Part shown: positions 32,601 to 43,789 of the stretch, piece after piece
Position numbering within the stretch: position 1 is the first letter of the stretch
Layout of the letters: each line of letters opens with the position of its first letter
Source: Bradysia coprophila
Taxonomy: Eukaryota > Arthropoda > Insecta > Diptera > Sciaridae
DNA length: 64,000 nt
Reading direction: 5' to 3'
Assembly (NCBI RefSeq): GCF_014529535.1
Contig: NW_023503584.1
Coordinates: 2,639,005-2,703,004 of the forward strand
Made by a program: the position numbers and the translations under genes
Notes under the pieces: generated by a model
Database searches by the model: none
Told to the model about the DNA's origin: nothing
The model's input: the letters and a program-made list of their open reading frames with translations, nothing else

Positions 32601-35600
32601 ACGTAACGGCTGCCTGCATGCAACAGTTAGTTTTTAATAGTACAAACTACAAATGCATACAGCCCAAGAAAGCAAATTTAGAAAACATTGACGAACGCAT
32701 TACACAGCGCAATCATTCAAATCAGTGAATCTTAATCAATGCGACCTTTTGTATTTTGTATCTCTGGTGGGTATGAATTTGTGCGACATTTTCGTCGTAT
32801 CCGACACAATCCCAATGAAACTCGCATTCAAAAATTAAAAATTGAAAATCATCGAACTGGAGTGCACATCTCCATTAAAACATTTCATGAAAGAATGTCT
32901 GGTGGATTATGATAATTTCTTTTATTTTTAAAATTGAGTCAATGGAATCTCGTTTTATGAGTCTGAAAATGGAAAGTTAATATGCGACTGGTGACGAATC
33001 AGTGGTGTATACAATACACATCAAGTGGTGTTGGGTACGTTATTATGATAATTTGACTCTGGTTACGTTACACACTCGTATATGAAGATTGTTGGCAATA
33101 AATTGAAGCCAACCAACCACACCATTAAATTTGTGATTTTGTTTTACTTTACATTTTCTACCAATTTAATTTTCCAATGTCAAGGTCAAGATCACTCTTG
33201 CTAGGACAATTATTCTGTACTTGCTACGCGTAACAGCATGTACTTGTGCAATAACAACTAAAAAAAATTGCTAAAAAAAATGGAGTTACAAAACTTTGAC
33301 TTGTTCGACTTCAATGATTCGAATGTAACATTTGTTAGTCTGCAATGTTCATGTTTACCTTCTATTTTGTCCATATTTTCATCCTGTTAACATGTTATGG
33401 TAAAATTAAATGGAAAAAAATTATAAATTCTGTTTAATTACCACCGCACCGGTTTAAACGTGTTAGATGGTCGTTCGTTTTATTTGTTTACCTACAATTT
33501 TTTTGCAATCCAAACAATATTAAAATGAAAATACACATCCAAAACCTGATGATGTACGAATGTGGGTTGGGCATATGTATTTGAATATAACACTCCGTAT
33601 CATAATTCTTAATACGCAATTTGTTTATGTAAAAAATAAAAACTTTGGATAAATTTATTATCATTCAAAATATGGCATACGATTTCGCTTATGGTTGAGT
33701 TGGTTGTATCGGTTGTTGTTGATTGTATTTAAAAAATAAATGAAACATTCAAAACTGGAACAGGTGCGAAATACAAAGAAAACACACGCATCCTATTTTT
33801 ATAAAAATTATCTCCTCATAACACACTCTTTGAACGACATAAAATAGGCCAAGAATCGATGTTTCTCTGAATCATCATTATTGCTGTCGAAGATATTGAA
33901 GTTGCGAAAATTTAATTAATTTTGGATTCAATTCTATGTTATTGGTAAACGGGCGCTGTGTCCTGTATTCAACCAATATTGGGAATACTCTTAACCTTTC
34001 AGAAACGGATAGTCGGCAACGATGAAGTTGAAGAACGTAAGCGACGTGCTACGACTAGAATTATTTTATTTAGCAAATTGTTCTTAAACAAATGAAGTAA
34101 ACGATTATGTATCCAACACAAATGAAGTAACAGATTCAGTCATCAGATCACGATTCGTTTTCCGTTTCTAAAAGGTCAATGGCCCTGGCTTTGTCTAATT
34201 CAATCAATTCGTCTTTTCAATCAATAGAATTGTGTGCCGCATGTACCTGTTGAACTTTGTCGTATCATTGATTTTACGAATTACAATCGCGTTTACGTAC
34301 TATAAATTTGATTGTTTTACTGCTGAAATTGATATAAATTCATTTAACGACTAACTGTTCGCTCATATTCAATACTGAGTAGTAGTTGCGATTCGCTTTA
34401 ATTTTATATTCCTAACACGTTTCAGTAATTATACTTGATAAAGTTGGACACAAGAGTTAACACGACTAACTCCAGCTACACATAACGACGCGAAAGGGGA
34501 CCTAATTCAAATTTTTCTTTAGTTATACTGTCAAACTTGACAGAAGAATAAAAGAAAAATTTGGATTAGGCAAAGCACCTAGCAGGGTAATATAGGCTAA
34601 CAATCATGTCGTTTACATCCACTAAGTGGATTCGACAGTTGCGCCCTGTCAATAGACATTCCAATCTATTTTCATGACCTGAAATTTACCCTTAATCATG
34701 GCTTTCTTTGTTTCTTTGCATAGTTACCTAAATGCTAATAATAGAGCGCAATCGCTAATATTCCGAGCAAATATTTTTCAGCATCCGTACACCGAACCAA
34801 TTAGAACATCAAAAAATAAAACTCAGATTCTTAAATCGGATGATCATTTTTTAAATAGAATGGAAACGCTTGCGACCGTCTGTCCTATTTGCAATGAAGT
34901 TATTTTGCTTTTAAAAAAGCAAATTAGCAACATTATAAAGCTAAATCGTGCTAACAATATAATTGAATTACACAGAAAGGAATTGCAAGATAAGAGGCTA
35001 ATGTGTACAATTGGATGTTAATTTGGAAAAGATGATGCTGTGCAAACTTTCAGGGAGAAATAACACAAAAATATTTGCTTGTCTAATTTGATCAAAATTA
35101 ATATTTTTGCTCAGCTCTTACCTCTTACAGCTTTATCCGTTTCGCCTTTCTTACACATGCGATATTATTAGCACCTTCAGCAAAATTTGATGGTTAAACA
35201 ATATTTGGAGGCTCGTCAACACTTAAGTCTAATTTTAATGTAATAAAATGCTGTGGCTTGCCGGTTTTTATGGTCTTGATTTTCGTTAATTTTGAGTCGT
35301 AAAATGTTTGCGTCTTTGCTTTGTCATAAATTAACATTTTAATTGTGTGAGTCAAAATGTTGATGTTATTATTGAAGACGAATTGTACGTACAGTCTGAT
35401 ATATTACCAGTTGTTTAACCAGCTAGGATGATTTTCAGGTTCGGTTCTATTTTAGAGACATTACAGTAATTGGACTAATGCACAAAGACGTCCAATACAC
35501 ACAAATCAATTGATTTAAGACTGTTCTCAGGAGATTTATTTCGAAACGGAAGTGAAGGAGGATGAGTTGGAAAATTTGGTGTTGAATTTTAACTATACTT

Positions 35601-38600
35601 AGCAGTCGTTCACCAATTGGATTTAATTTGGTGCGATTATTTGTTCCTTTTGTTTTTGTTTCTTTTGTTTTTGTGTTTCAATATACACGCCCCAGTAAAA
35701 ATAAAAGTCTCAAAAGCTCGAAAAGAGACTTTTATTTTTACTCGGGCGTACCGATAGGCCATGGTCACTTTCCATAAATATTTAATTCGATCCTTCGATC
35801 CCGCACAAAATATCAGTAGATCTTTTAGTTCTAAGCCTCAATCGTGAGATCACCAATCTTTTCAACCTGACCAATCAACGCCAGAGATGTCTTATTTTCA
35901 TCAACATCCTGTTATTTTAGAAGGTTGTTTTAAAATGACCGTTTATCATTCCTTTATCGAATAAAATCAAAAGAAAGGCAAAAAAGCTTAAAAATACATT
36001 TTGTAAAAGGACAGCTATTTTAACAGTAACTGCTGTGTTTTGGCTTAAAATGATTTATTTAATATTCAATCATTTTCCAAAGTTTAATTCATAAAGAAAT
36101 TTTAAACACCGAATTTATAGCGCACTCACTAGTGATGCGTTACTAGCCCATTGCTTCAGATTCGGATCTTGATCAATCATTTCGAATTAATTCTTTAAAG
36201 CACAATTTCCCTGAGGATTGCTTGGTGAAATGGTCCTTTTACACCACATGCCACTGCAACAATTTCCTTGACTTCCGCCACGGCTTCTGCAAGGCTCTCC
36301 TACGTTGCTGCACGCTTCGGCTGTAATGAAGCAAAATTATATAATTAAAAGATTTGAGATATCACTGTGACTTCAAACTTTGCAATGTGATCTGTGTGAT
36401 TGGCAGATCACATACATTAAAACATGTAGCTGTTACACTGATAAATACTTTTTTTATTATACCCCTGGAAACTCGTTTTCTTTCACGGCGTTAACCCAGC
36501 GTTAACACTCGTTTCCCAGGGGTCTTTGCGAGTAAAACATTGTGATTTTTACAAACCACTCACTCGTCAAAGTAAAAATTTATTTCCTCGGCTAATAAAG
36601 AAGTAAAGACTAGAGATCTTACCAGATTGGAAATTAAATGCGCTCATTGCGATGATTGCAATAACAAAAAATATCAACGAGAATTTCATTTTGAATTTGA
36701 ATTGGTCTTTTAAAATGTTTACTTCAAACACTGAATGCACTGAACGAACGTAACAATTGAACTGTTAATTGGACTGTCAAATGATCCGCCTTTTATAGGA
36801 TCGTAATGTAGTGATCAAGGTTCTAGGTTATCAGCACATCAGTTATTTATAAACTTAACGAATTAATTTTCAATATTGCGTTTTATTAATAGCGATAACT
36901 TATTGATCATTGAATAACACTGATTAGAATCGGGCAGACACAACCGATTTTCAAAAAATCTTTTTTTTTTGATTCAGAGCGGTCGCACCAAAATCGTTTT
37001 CCTAATCAAGGAATTACCGCCTGAAGTAGTTTCAAAAGAAGTTGCAAAATTTGTAAAAGGAAAGGGTTTCTTGCGACAACTTTTGCAAACTTCAGAATGC
37101 TGGGAGCCGCCTGAAGTCGTAGCAAAATTCGTAAAAGGAAAATATTTTTTGCAATAACTTTCGCAACTTCTTCAAAAGGCAATTCCTTGAGCCTTGATGA
37201 GATTTGTGGGATAATGAAAAATAAAGGAGTTTTAGGTGGGGCGTAGAACAGGCCAAATATGGTTCTGACAATGTTTTAGATTTTTGTAAATAATTTTAGA
37301 GAATTTTCGAGAATTTAATTCCAGCTTGTAGCTAGTTCGTCAATACTTAATTCCGAATTCTATAAAACTTCTAAGAACTTTTCTAGCGATAGAAGAAAAG
37401 AGAGAAGTTTTTTATCGCAATGAGAACAACAAGAATAAGAAAAAGCTACAAAGTTTTAAGCTATCAGATATATACTCGTTTCGCAACTCGTTAGCGCGAA
37501 TTGGAAAGATTACTTTTGATCTTGCCAGACGACCAAGCTGATGAGATCGCATCTAATAAAAAGGAAAGAAATTGTGACTTGTCTTGTTTAGTTGACGACT
37601 GTATTCTGTAATAATCAATTGGTTTACATAAGTCTGAGTCTTATTAGACCAAAAATTTCAAAGTGATTTAATCGGAACTGATAAGAAAGGTGACTTGACC
37701 AGGACCAGAATACTCTGTATTTAGCTTTATCCTTACGATGTTATTTATGTTCATAGCTGAATATGGATGACAAAACGACATCTGAAATATACTGAAAAGA
37801 AACAAGAAATTTTGTTTCTTTCATTCATGATCAATGCTGATCCTAGCCGAACCAATCTCACGAGTGACAAAAACGAGTATATATCTGATAACTTAAAACA
37901 TTGTAGTTTCTTCTTGTTGCAGTGCGATAAATAACCTCTAACTCTCTCACCTCTAACTCTTCATCTAAGTACTGTCTAGTAGGTTGGGTTGAATTTTTTC
38001 ATTTTATTTTATTTAAAAACGCCTGGATGCATTCAGGATCGTCCAAAAAACATGCATGAGGTGTATAGCTGTAACCATAATAACTATTGACTGTAGTTAA
38101 CAGCTCAATGTCAATAACGTCAATAATACTTTAAAAAGGCATCAGCATTCGAACTGTGTAAGTCAATAAATTTTCCCGGCCATGACTTTACATCAAAATA
38201 TTTCGAATTTACATGCAGATAAAATCTACAAATCATTGCATGTAAAGGAGTGTGTGGTATGCTCGAGAGAAAATCTAGGGCATGTAATGCTTTAAAAATA
38301 CTCGGGTGATTGCTTCTTTTAAAAAATTATTTCAAGGATTCTCTGGACCATCCTGAATGCAACCAGAGATCAGCCATTTTTTTCTTGACCAAAGAAAGGC
38401 GATAGACATCATTAATAAGCTTAATACATCTCCGAACCATTCGAACTCTTACATGTCTCATGATATAAGCAATATTATTCATAACCGAAACAATGTATTT
38501 ATTACAGCAACATGAAGCTCGTAAAACTACTGAAGATAAAACACTTGATTCTCCCTGCCACGTGACATCACGACCGTCAATAATATTGAACCTGTACACA

Positions 38601-41600
38601 TCGTCACCTTACCTTGCACTCTGTTTCACGTTCCAACATTATAATTCAATAAATTTTTCTTTTTCTTTCCAGGTCACTGTCCACCGTGAATCATTCAGTG
38701 CCATTGGCAGCCAATTTTACCGCTGTATCCAAGAGTGAAAGTCGTGAATTTATGTCTGTTTTTCCAGGTAAATGTGGCGACATAAAATACATGTTCGGTC
38801 AGCCAAATTAATTCATTTTCCATTGTACACAGATCTGGTCCGAGATTTAACGGATAAAACAAAGAAATATGATCGATCGGATGCATCGAATTGGTTCGCT
38901 AAGGTGAGTGAGATTGAATTGATGAATTCTCGGACGGGTCGTAATATTCTATTTGAATTCCGTTTTATTAGGCACTGCAGTATAATGTACCTAGAGGAAA
39001 AAAAAACCGCGGTCTGGTTACCGTTATGGCTTATAAAATTCTAGTCGATCAGGATCAATTGACGCCTGATAATCTACGTAAAGCTCAATATTTGGGATGG
39101 TGTGTTGAAATGGTAAGTGAAATACATCCAAAGTGCTGATACAGTTTTGTGTGTGACGACTTTTTGTAAATTGAACAGTATAAATCATCCAATTAGCAAT
39201 TAACGTTTGTCGGCACGAAATATCGATTCCATTCATTTTGCGACGACAGCAAAATTCGCAATCGGTCAACTTTTCACTTTCATATCAATTTCATTTACAA
39301 TTTGAGAGCGATAACCTCTTCGTTTCTGCCAAACCGATTGTTAATACATCATCACTGTCACACATTGCCACAGAATTTTTTTTTGTTTCGTTTGAATTTC
39401 AAAACCATGCTATCGTTATCAGGCTATTCGCAATTTAGAACAAGCAATCACGCTATGCTCTCTTTATTCAAATACATTTTAAACATTGCTGGGGATGTGA
39501 TCTCTTGTGATCTTTCGTTTGGTGTGATAAAAATAGAACACAACAGCGCGAATGGCATTTGAAGTAATTGAAGTAATTTTGTTTATTATGCAAATGAATG
39601 TTCGGCTCACTTCTCAACAATCAACGGTTAGAGTTCTCAGTTTATCAGCAGAATTACATTATTGTTATTGTCTTCTTTGCATTTGCGTCAATTCAAACAA
39701 AACATCGTCGCATTTTTATTTAGTTTTCTGTTATTTATATCCCATTCCTTATCACATTGAAAATGTTTATGTGAACGTTCAAAGGTACGTGATTTTTACA
39801 TCAAAATAGAAATTATTGTCGATCAGAAACACCTTTACCATGTTGTGGCTATCATCTCTGTTATCGATAACGACTTGAGGAATAAACGACACGCTTTGTC
39901 TATTGTGGTCTTAAGTTTAAGTTGCAAAAAGCATGTTCAAAGGAATGAAGTCAAAGATTGTTTCTATACTAGTGCGAAAGACATATAGGTTATGTCGACT
40001 TACATAGACCAAATGAAGTAATAGATCCGATAGTAAAACTCACATTTTTGTTAGACACTGTCAAATAGGAACTGTTTTTGGGAATTTAAGTCTTAAAAAT
40101 TCATTAAAAAATTTAAAGAATTTTACGAAATTTTTAAGAATTAAATCACAGCACTTCAAGCATGAATGGTACTCTGAATAGAGTTCTGAAACTGACCAGT
40201 AAATCAAACAAGTTTTTACACTTAAAAAATCTGGAAAATGTTTTCATATAAAATAGTACTCTATTTGTCAGCTGTCACTCGAAGCACTTTTACTTGAAGT
40301 GCGTTGATTAAATTCCTTAAAATAGGTCTTTACATTTCCATATTTTTGAATGAACATCAGCAGTGTCACTTAATTGTATTTAAGTTTCACTGAACCAGTT
40401 TTCAAAAACTGTATATCCCTTTGTCCTGCCAGAGAGATTTCCGCTATTTCCAATGTTACAATTTACAATGCGGAAACAAAAATAGTTATGGGCATTGCAG
40501 GTAAATTAGACCAATACATTTTCTATCTTATTTATAAATGAAAACTACCGAAGGATGCCTTGAGTAGAAAGACTGTAAAGGCTAAGAACTTTACGATTAT
40601 AGTGTGGAATATTTTACATCTTCGAGCTCACACAGCTTTTTCTTCCTATTAAACAGAATCTCTGTTGCTTATCAAGTCAGAGAATTCTTTTCGGATATTT
40701 TTACAATTTGAGTGCGAATGGGAACAGAGAAATATTCACGTAGTCTTGACCAGTATTTAAGCGATCATATTTTTCTCGATTCTCTAGTAGGGTGAATCCA
40801 ATTTTATATTTTATCAAATTTTAAATCTTCTGACCCCTGGTTACATTCATGGTCTAGAGAATCTTTTTTGGGAATTTCTTTTTAATATGTTTTTCCCGTG
40901 CCTCAAGAGCAATTTTAATTTTCGGTGTAGTAGATAGATAGATAGATAGATAGTGAGTAGGCACCAGCATTCTGGAGATCGGAGTCTACATTCGAACTGT
41001 CGAAGGCAATACATTTTCCCGACCATGACTTTTCGATTAAAAAAAAAAAAACGACGAATCAAGACACATTAAAACCTGAGGTATGCCTGAATAGGTAATC
41101 TCATAAAGTATCGCTACACGTCCAAAAAGAATGTTTTAGGCTATTGACTACAAAGAATGTAGTTGCACTGACAAAACTTGTAATCTCTTTCCATTTTTTT
41201 TTTTTTTTTTTATTAAAGTAAGCCGCCCTACTAGCGTAGAGCACGCACGGGGGCCTCCGTTTGGGCCCATTGTACTGGCTTTGGGGTTGGGTTAGACATT
41301 CGCTGTTGTATGGGACTATCCCAAACTAACGGTGTAGCTCTGCATTTCCAATGGAAATTTTCCTTACAAAACAAATTCACTGTTCAATATGAATTTTAAC
41401 TTAGTTTTGCTCAAAAGAAGTCCAAGTACCGCTACAGCTGTAAATAACAATTAGATAGTTTACACATTCAATAACATCATGAGCCATCAGGCAAGAGATC
41501 CGTGGATCATTAGAATCAGGTTCATTAAGACTCCCAACATAGAGCCATAAGGCGAAGAGTTCTTTCGAACGATTGTACAACAATTGTACCAGAAATTTCA

Positions 41601-43556
41601 TTGTAAATCTAAACAAAAATCATCGCTGTTCACAAGCACATGTCCGTTAACAAAAGAGAACAATAGAATTGTACAAGCCGTACATATTGATCAAAGAAAA
41701 GGTGGTTCACGAGCAAACGATTTTGATTTTGTCAATAAATTTTAAATTATTTCACTATTTGACCACACATAATTAGCCAAAAAACATCGAAATCATCAAA
41801 AAGCAGCACAAAATTAGACAAAATCACAAATCTATTTACACAAAGAATCACAAAAGAAACACTTTCAGAGAGCGACGTATAAACACGTCCGTTCACTATG
41901 CCGTTCACAGAACTAATTTTTCCATTACTCAATTTCAGTTACAATCAGTATTTCTCATTACTGATGACATCATGGATGGCAGTTTAACTCGACGCGGCCA
42001 ACCATGCTGGTACAAAAACGATGGTGTTGGAATGATAGCCATCAACGACGGTTTGATGATTGAAAATGCCGTCTATTACATCTTGAAGAAGAATTTCGAG
42101 AACACCGACTACTACATCAGATTGGTCGAGTTATTCCACGAGACGATGATGATCACGACCATCGGCCAATCGTTAGATGTACAAACTGCTACAAAAGATA
42201 TTACATCATTCACCATGGACCGGTACAAGTCCATCGTTGAACATAAGACTGCATTTTATACATTTTATTTGCCAGTTGCGTTGGCTATGCATATGGCTGG
42301 GTTAGTATTATTTTGCATATTGATTGACCGTGCGAATGGAAAGTGAACAATTTTTTTTCTTCTTTCCTTCTGGCATGTAGGTATACAGATCCAGAAGTTT
42401 TCCGTCAAGTAAAAACCATTCTGTTGGAGATGGGATACTTCTTCCAAGTTCAAGACGACTTTTTGGATTGCTTTGGAAATCCCGAGATTACTGGCAAAGT
42501 CGGTACTGATATTCAGGAGAATAAATGTACCTGGTTGTCGGTGCTGTGCATGCAACGTGCCTCACGCGAACAGAAACAAATCATGAAAGAGTGTTATGGA
42601 CAAAAAGGTGAGTTAGTTAATTGTGTTTTGAGGCTCTGCAGTCATTGGGAATGCGGAAAGTATTTCGTTCTGCTCAGCAGAATCTGCTGCAAGAAATGAG
42701 CAAGAGAACCCAAAGTCCTTACAAGGAAGGCACTAACGGTAGACCAATAGTTCCCCTAATTGGTGGCATTTCCTCGAGAAATACCTGCCGGTGCCACATT
42801 TGCAGACTTTTTAAATTAGGATTAGAACGAGACCAAAGATTTCCATTGAATATAAACTAGGCATGGTGTAATGTCACCGCAGAGCAATGAAAGTGTAAAA
42901 CAGGTATTGTCCGCCCGGAGGACATAAAAATTTGATTTTCGTACTTAAACGCATTCATTTTCATATTAATTTGACATAAAATGTGAGTGCGTTTAAGACG
43001 AATTCGCCGATCGACCATACCTGTTCTAGACTTTCATTGACCACAGAGGACATACCGATTTTAAGAACGGATTCAAACGCACTCATTTTCATGTTATTTT
43101 GAGTCAAGATAAATCAACTGAAATGGCCATACCTGGTATGGACATTCATTGAAGATTTCCCCTTAATTCAGATCCGAGTTACAGACGGTATTTAATAGAC
43201 CTGACCGTGTTGACCATTCTTGGTGTGGTTCTGGACTACATTTTTTTTTGTAACCTCTGAGTCTAAGATGGAGTGTGGCCAATTAAGAATTTTCAATTTA
43301 AATTTTTTAAATCCGCAAAAATGATTCGAAGAAGCAGAACTCACCTTTCACCATCGAATGCTTTTAATTTTCAGATCCTGAGAAGGTGAAACAGGTGATG
43401 GAAGTATACGAAGAACTGGGATTGCCGCATACCTACTCATTGTATGAAGAAGAGTCATACAATCTCATCAAAACGCACATTCAACAAACATCGCGAGGCG
43501 TTCCACACAAACTATTCTTCAAAATTCTGGACAAGATCTATCGACGAGAAAGTTAG
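26689..43556 (+). CDS. FPPS: Farnesyl diphosphate synthase with mitochondrial presequence
   Basis: Exons 26689-26876, 38673-38767, 38833-38903, 38972-39112, 41939-42300, 42381-42607 and 43375-43556 join in phase to 421 aa. It condenses IPP with DMAPP and then GPP to farnesyl diphosphate for juvenile hormone, ubiquinone and prenylation. Exon 1 is an Arg/Ser-rich amphipathic presequence (MFSTIAKSASFTSGVVRNLI ... HFVRSISTS). The enzyme body starts near MSVFPDLVRDLT (Met 90), with WFAKALQYNVPRGKKNRGL, first Asp-rich motif DDIMD (174-178), TRRGQPCWY, KTAFYTFYLPVALA, and second motif DDFLD (311-315). The residue five before the first motif is Val (SVFLITDD), where vertebrate enzymes have Phe; Phe is kept at minus four. 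Intron 1 is 11.8 kb and intron 4 is 2.8 kb. A polyadenylation signal follows at 43713. Confidence 0.95.
27404..27985. repeat. Large inverted repeat (hairpin) in FPPS intron 1
   Basis: Arms of about 160 bp, 27404-27567 and 27825-27985, include TCGACCCTAGAAGCC, TTCGAAGTTTGTGTGGCTGG and GAAATCGGACGC, each with its inverted partner. The centre contains two related direct repeats (ACACCCTACACGACCATGTACG near 27610 and ACACCCCACACGACCCTGTACG near 27773). Confidence 0.8.
28092..28194. repeat. Foldback with ACGGCTCGTTC tip
   Basis: CATTGTTTGGAACT and AGTTCCAAACAATG form the outer arms; the interior has GAGCGCAACCATTGCCTACGG followed by CTCG. Confidence 0.6.
28469..28674. mobile_element. Foldback MITE, family A, copy 2
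   Basis: Same arms as 3034-3235 (GCGGCTTGCCAACTTTCGGC, GTCGAGGAATGCCTC, AAATTTATTTGGAGG) with terminal TTAACACATT / AATGTGTTAA. The arms of the two copies differ at scattered sites only. Confidence 0.8.
30140..30235. repeat. Foldback-like element with CTCGCTCCGCTCG core
   Basis: AGAATAGTATCTCGCTCCGC, then TCGTAAGAAAAATTTGG and GCTGAAAAAATCAACA, ending GAAATACTATTCTT. It resembles the right half of 12838-12951. Confidence 0.5.
31183..31311. repeat. Foldback element
   Basis: ATTAAGGTACCGGTGAATATACC and AATACTCTTCT pair with AGAAGAGTATT and GGTATATTCACTGGTACCTTAT. The tip reads CACGAGTGTAACGAGTG. Confidence 0.75.
31501..31574. repeat. Short foldback element
   Basis: TTTAAGGTTCTGAAAGAACC pairs with GGTTTCTTTCAGAACCTTGA around a loop of about 35 bp. 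Confidence 0.7.
31793..31971. repeat. MITE-like element with inverted ends
   Basis: Ends GTTTCAGAACTTCCGGAGGA ATGTTGATTCTG and CAGATAGAGACATTCCTCCG GAAGTGTGAAAC; the interior of about 120 bp is not palindromic. Confidence 0.65.
35690..35748. repeat. Short foldback, AAAGTCTCAAA type
   Basis: GCCCCAGTAAAAATAAAAGTCTC pairs with GAGACTTTTATTTTTACTCGGGC. A deletion form of the element at 18423-18545. Confidence 0.65.
36187..36689 (-). CDS. Secreted knottin peptide, antifungal-like, nested in FPPS intron 1
   Basis: Exons 36623-36689 and 36187-36320 (phase 1; donor GTAAGA, acceptor ATTACAG) give 66 aa. Residues 1-22 form a signal peptide (MKFSLIFFVIAIIAMSAFNF). The mature part has six cysteines in the inhibitor-cystine-knot order C-C-CC-C-C: CSNVGEPC, then GGSQGNCCSGMWC, then NPQGNC. 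Spacing is C-x6-C-x9-CC-x4-C-x11-C. The GSQGNCCS core and its placing resemble the beetle antifungal knottins of the Alo3/psacotheasin group (known family). Length, a clear TATA box upstream and correct splicing argue for a working gene. Activity is inference; other ICK peptides (ion-channel or protease-inhibitor types) remain possible. It lies on the opposite strand to FPPS. Confidence 0.82.
36471..36523. repeat. Palindrome in the knottin intron
   Basis: ACCCCTGGAAACTCGTTTTC against the inverse arm ACTCGTTTCCCAGGGGT, with GTTAACCCAGCGTTAAC at the centre. Confidence 0.6.
36761..36835 (-). promoter_or_regulatory. Core promoter of the knottin gene
   Basis: On the minus strand CCTATAAAAGG (36789-36799) is followed 34 bp later by an ACAGTTC initiator-like site (about 36763), and the start codon is about 75 bp further. 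A GATA-type site (GCTGATAACC) lies at about 36827-36836. GATA factors co-regulate many insect immune genes; the link here is inference. No clear NF-kB site was seen. Confidence 0.6.
37005..37191. repeat. Foldback with internal direct repeat
   Basis: Ends ATCAAGGAATTACCGCCTGA and TTCAAAAGGCAATTCCTTGA. Inside, GCCTGAAGTNGTNNCAAAA...TTNGTAAAAGGAAA occurs twice in direct orientation. Confidence 0.6.
37382..37960. repeat. Wide inverted repeat
   Basis: Arm 37382-37490 (TTTTATCGCAATGAGAACAAC, AAGCTATCAGATATATACTCG) pairs with 37870-37960 (CGAGTATATATCTGATAACTT, GTTGCAGTGCGATAAATAAC). The centre of about 380 bp has no gene. Confidence 0.6.
40145..40319. mobile_element. MITE, family C, copy 2
   Basis: Matches 10568-10729 along its length (GCACTTCAAGCATGA, AAAAATCTGGAAAAT, AAAATAGTACTCTA, GTCAGCTGTCACTC), ending CTTGAAGTGCGTTGATT. 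Confidence 0.78.
40931..40953. repeat. TAGA microsatellite
   Basis: About five and a half TAGA units. Confidence 0.9.
41198..41345 (-). mobile_element. Possible retroposon 3' end with poly(A) tail
   Basis: A run of T (41198-41213) begins a GC-rich patch (GCCGCCCTACTAGCGTAGAG, GGGCCTCCGTTTGGGCCC) unlike its AT-rich surroundings. On the minus strand this reads as a GC-rich body ending AATAAAAAAAAAA. The element type was not recognised, and no tRNA-type promoter boxes were seen. Confidence 0.35.
42895..43145 (+). repeat. Diverged tandem repeat in FPPS intron 6
   Basis: Two related segments contain GAGGACATA, a CGCANTCATTTTCAT core and TACCTG; the first also has an inverted partner GTGAGTGCGTTTAAG. 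It looks like an old duplicated element. Confidence 0.45.
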
Positions 43557-43712
43557 ACATTTTCCGTCAATCGCTCAACAGAGATGTTCGTTCAATCTTC
43601 TACTGTTATTATTATCAATCAGCCAAAATATTGTTAAGAGTATTACCCTTAATGCGGCATGTTAAGTTACGTACGTACAGAAAATACCCCTATTCGATGT
43701 AGATTATAAATC

Positions 43713-43718
43713 AATAAA
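43713..43718 (+). terminator. FPPS polyadenylation signal
   Basis: AATAAA 157 bp after the FPPS stop. The convergent CWF19L1 stop is only about 75 bp further on. Confidence 0.6.
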
Positions 43719-43789
43719 AAATTTAAAATTTTGAAACGTTTGCCTTTTAATCCACGTTCTTCTTCTGGTTCTCATGACATCAGTCTTCT

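Larger units (their letters stand above)
26877..38672 (+). other. FPPS intron 1 (11.8 kb) with a nested minus-strand gene and many foldbacks
   Basis: Starts with GTGAGT after AAGAAAAG and ends CTTTCCAG. Apart from the nested knottin gene and the repeats listed separately, it is AT-rich with no supportable coding sequence. The stretches 28.7-31.1, 32.0-35.6 and 37.96-38.6 kb hold nothing I can identify. Confidence 0.75.
39113..41938 (+). other. FPPS intron 4 (2.8 kb)
   Basis: Donor ATG|GTAAGT, acceptor AATTTCAG. It contains a family C MITE, a short TAGA microsatellite and a possible retroposon end, listed separately. Other small ORFs have no support. Confidence 0.8.

Noticed and set aside
34698..35021. 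107-aa ORF with a CPIC motif in FPPS intron 1
   Set aside because: Only a partial zinc-ribbon-like CxxC, no second pair in the right spacing, no promoter or splice support; low-complexity AT-rich codons.
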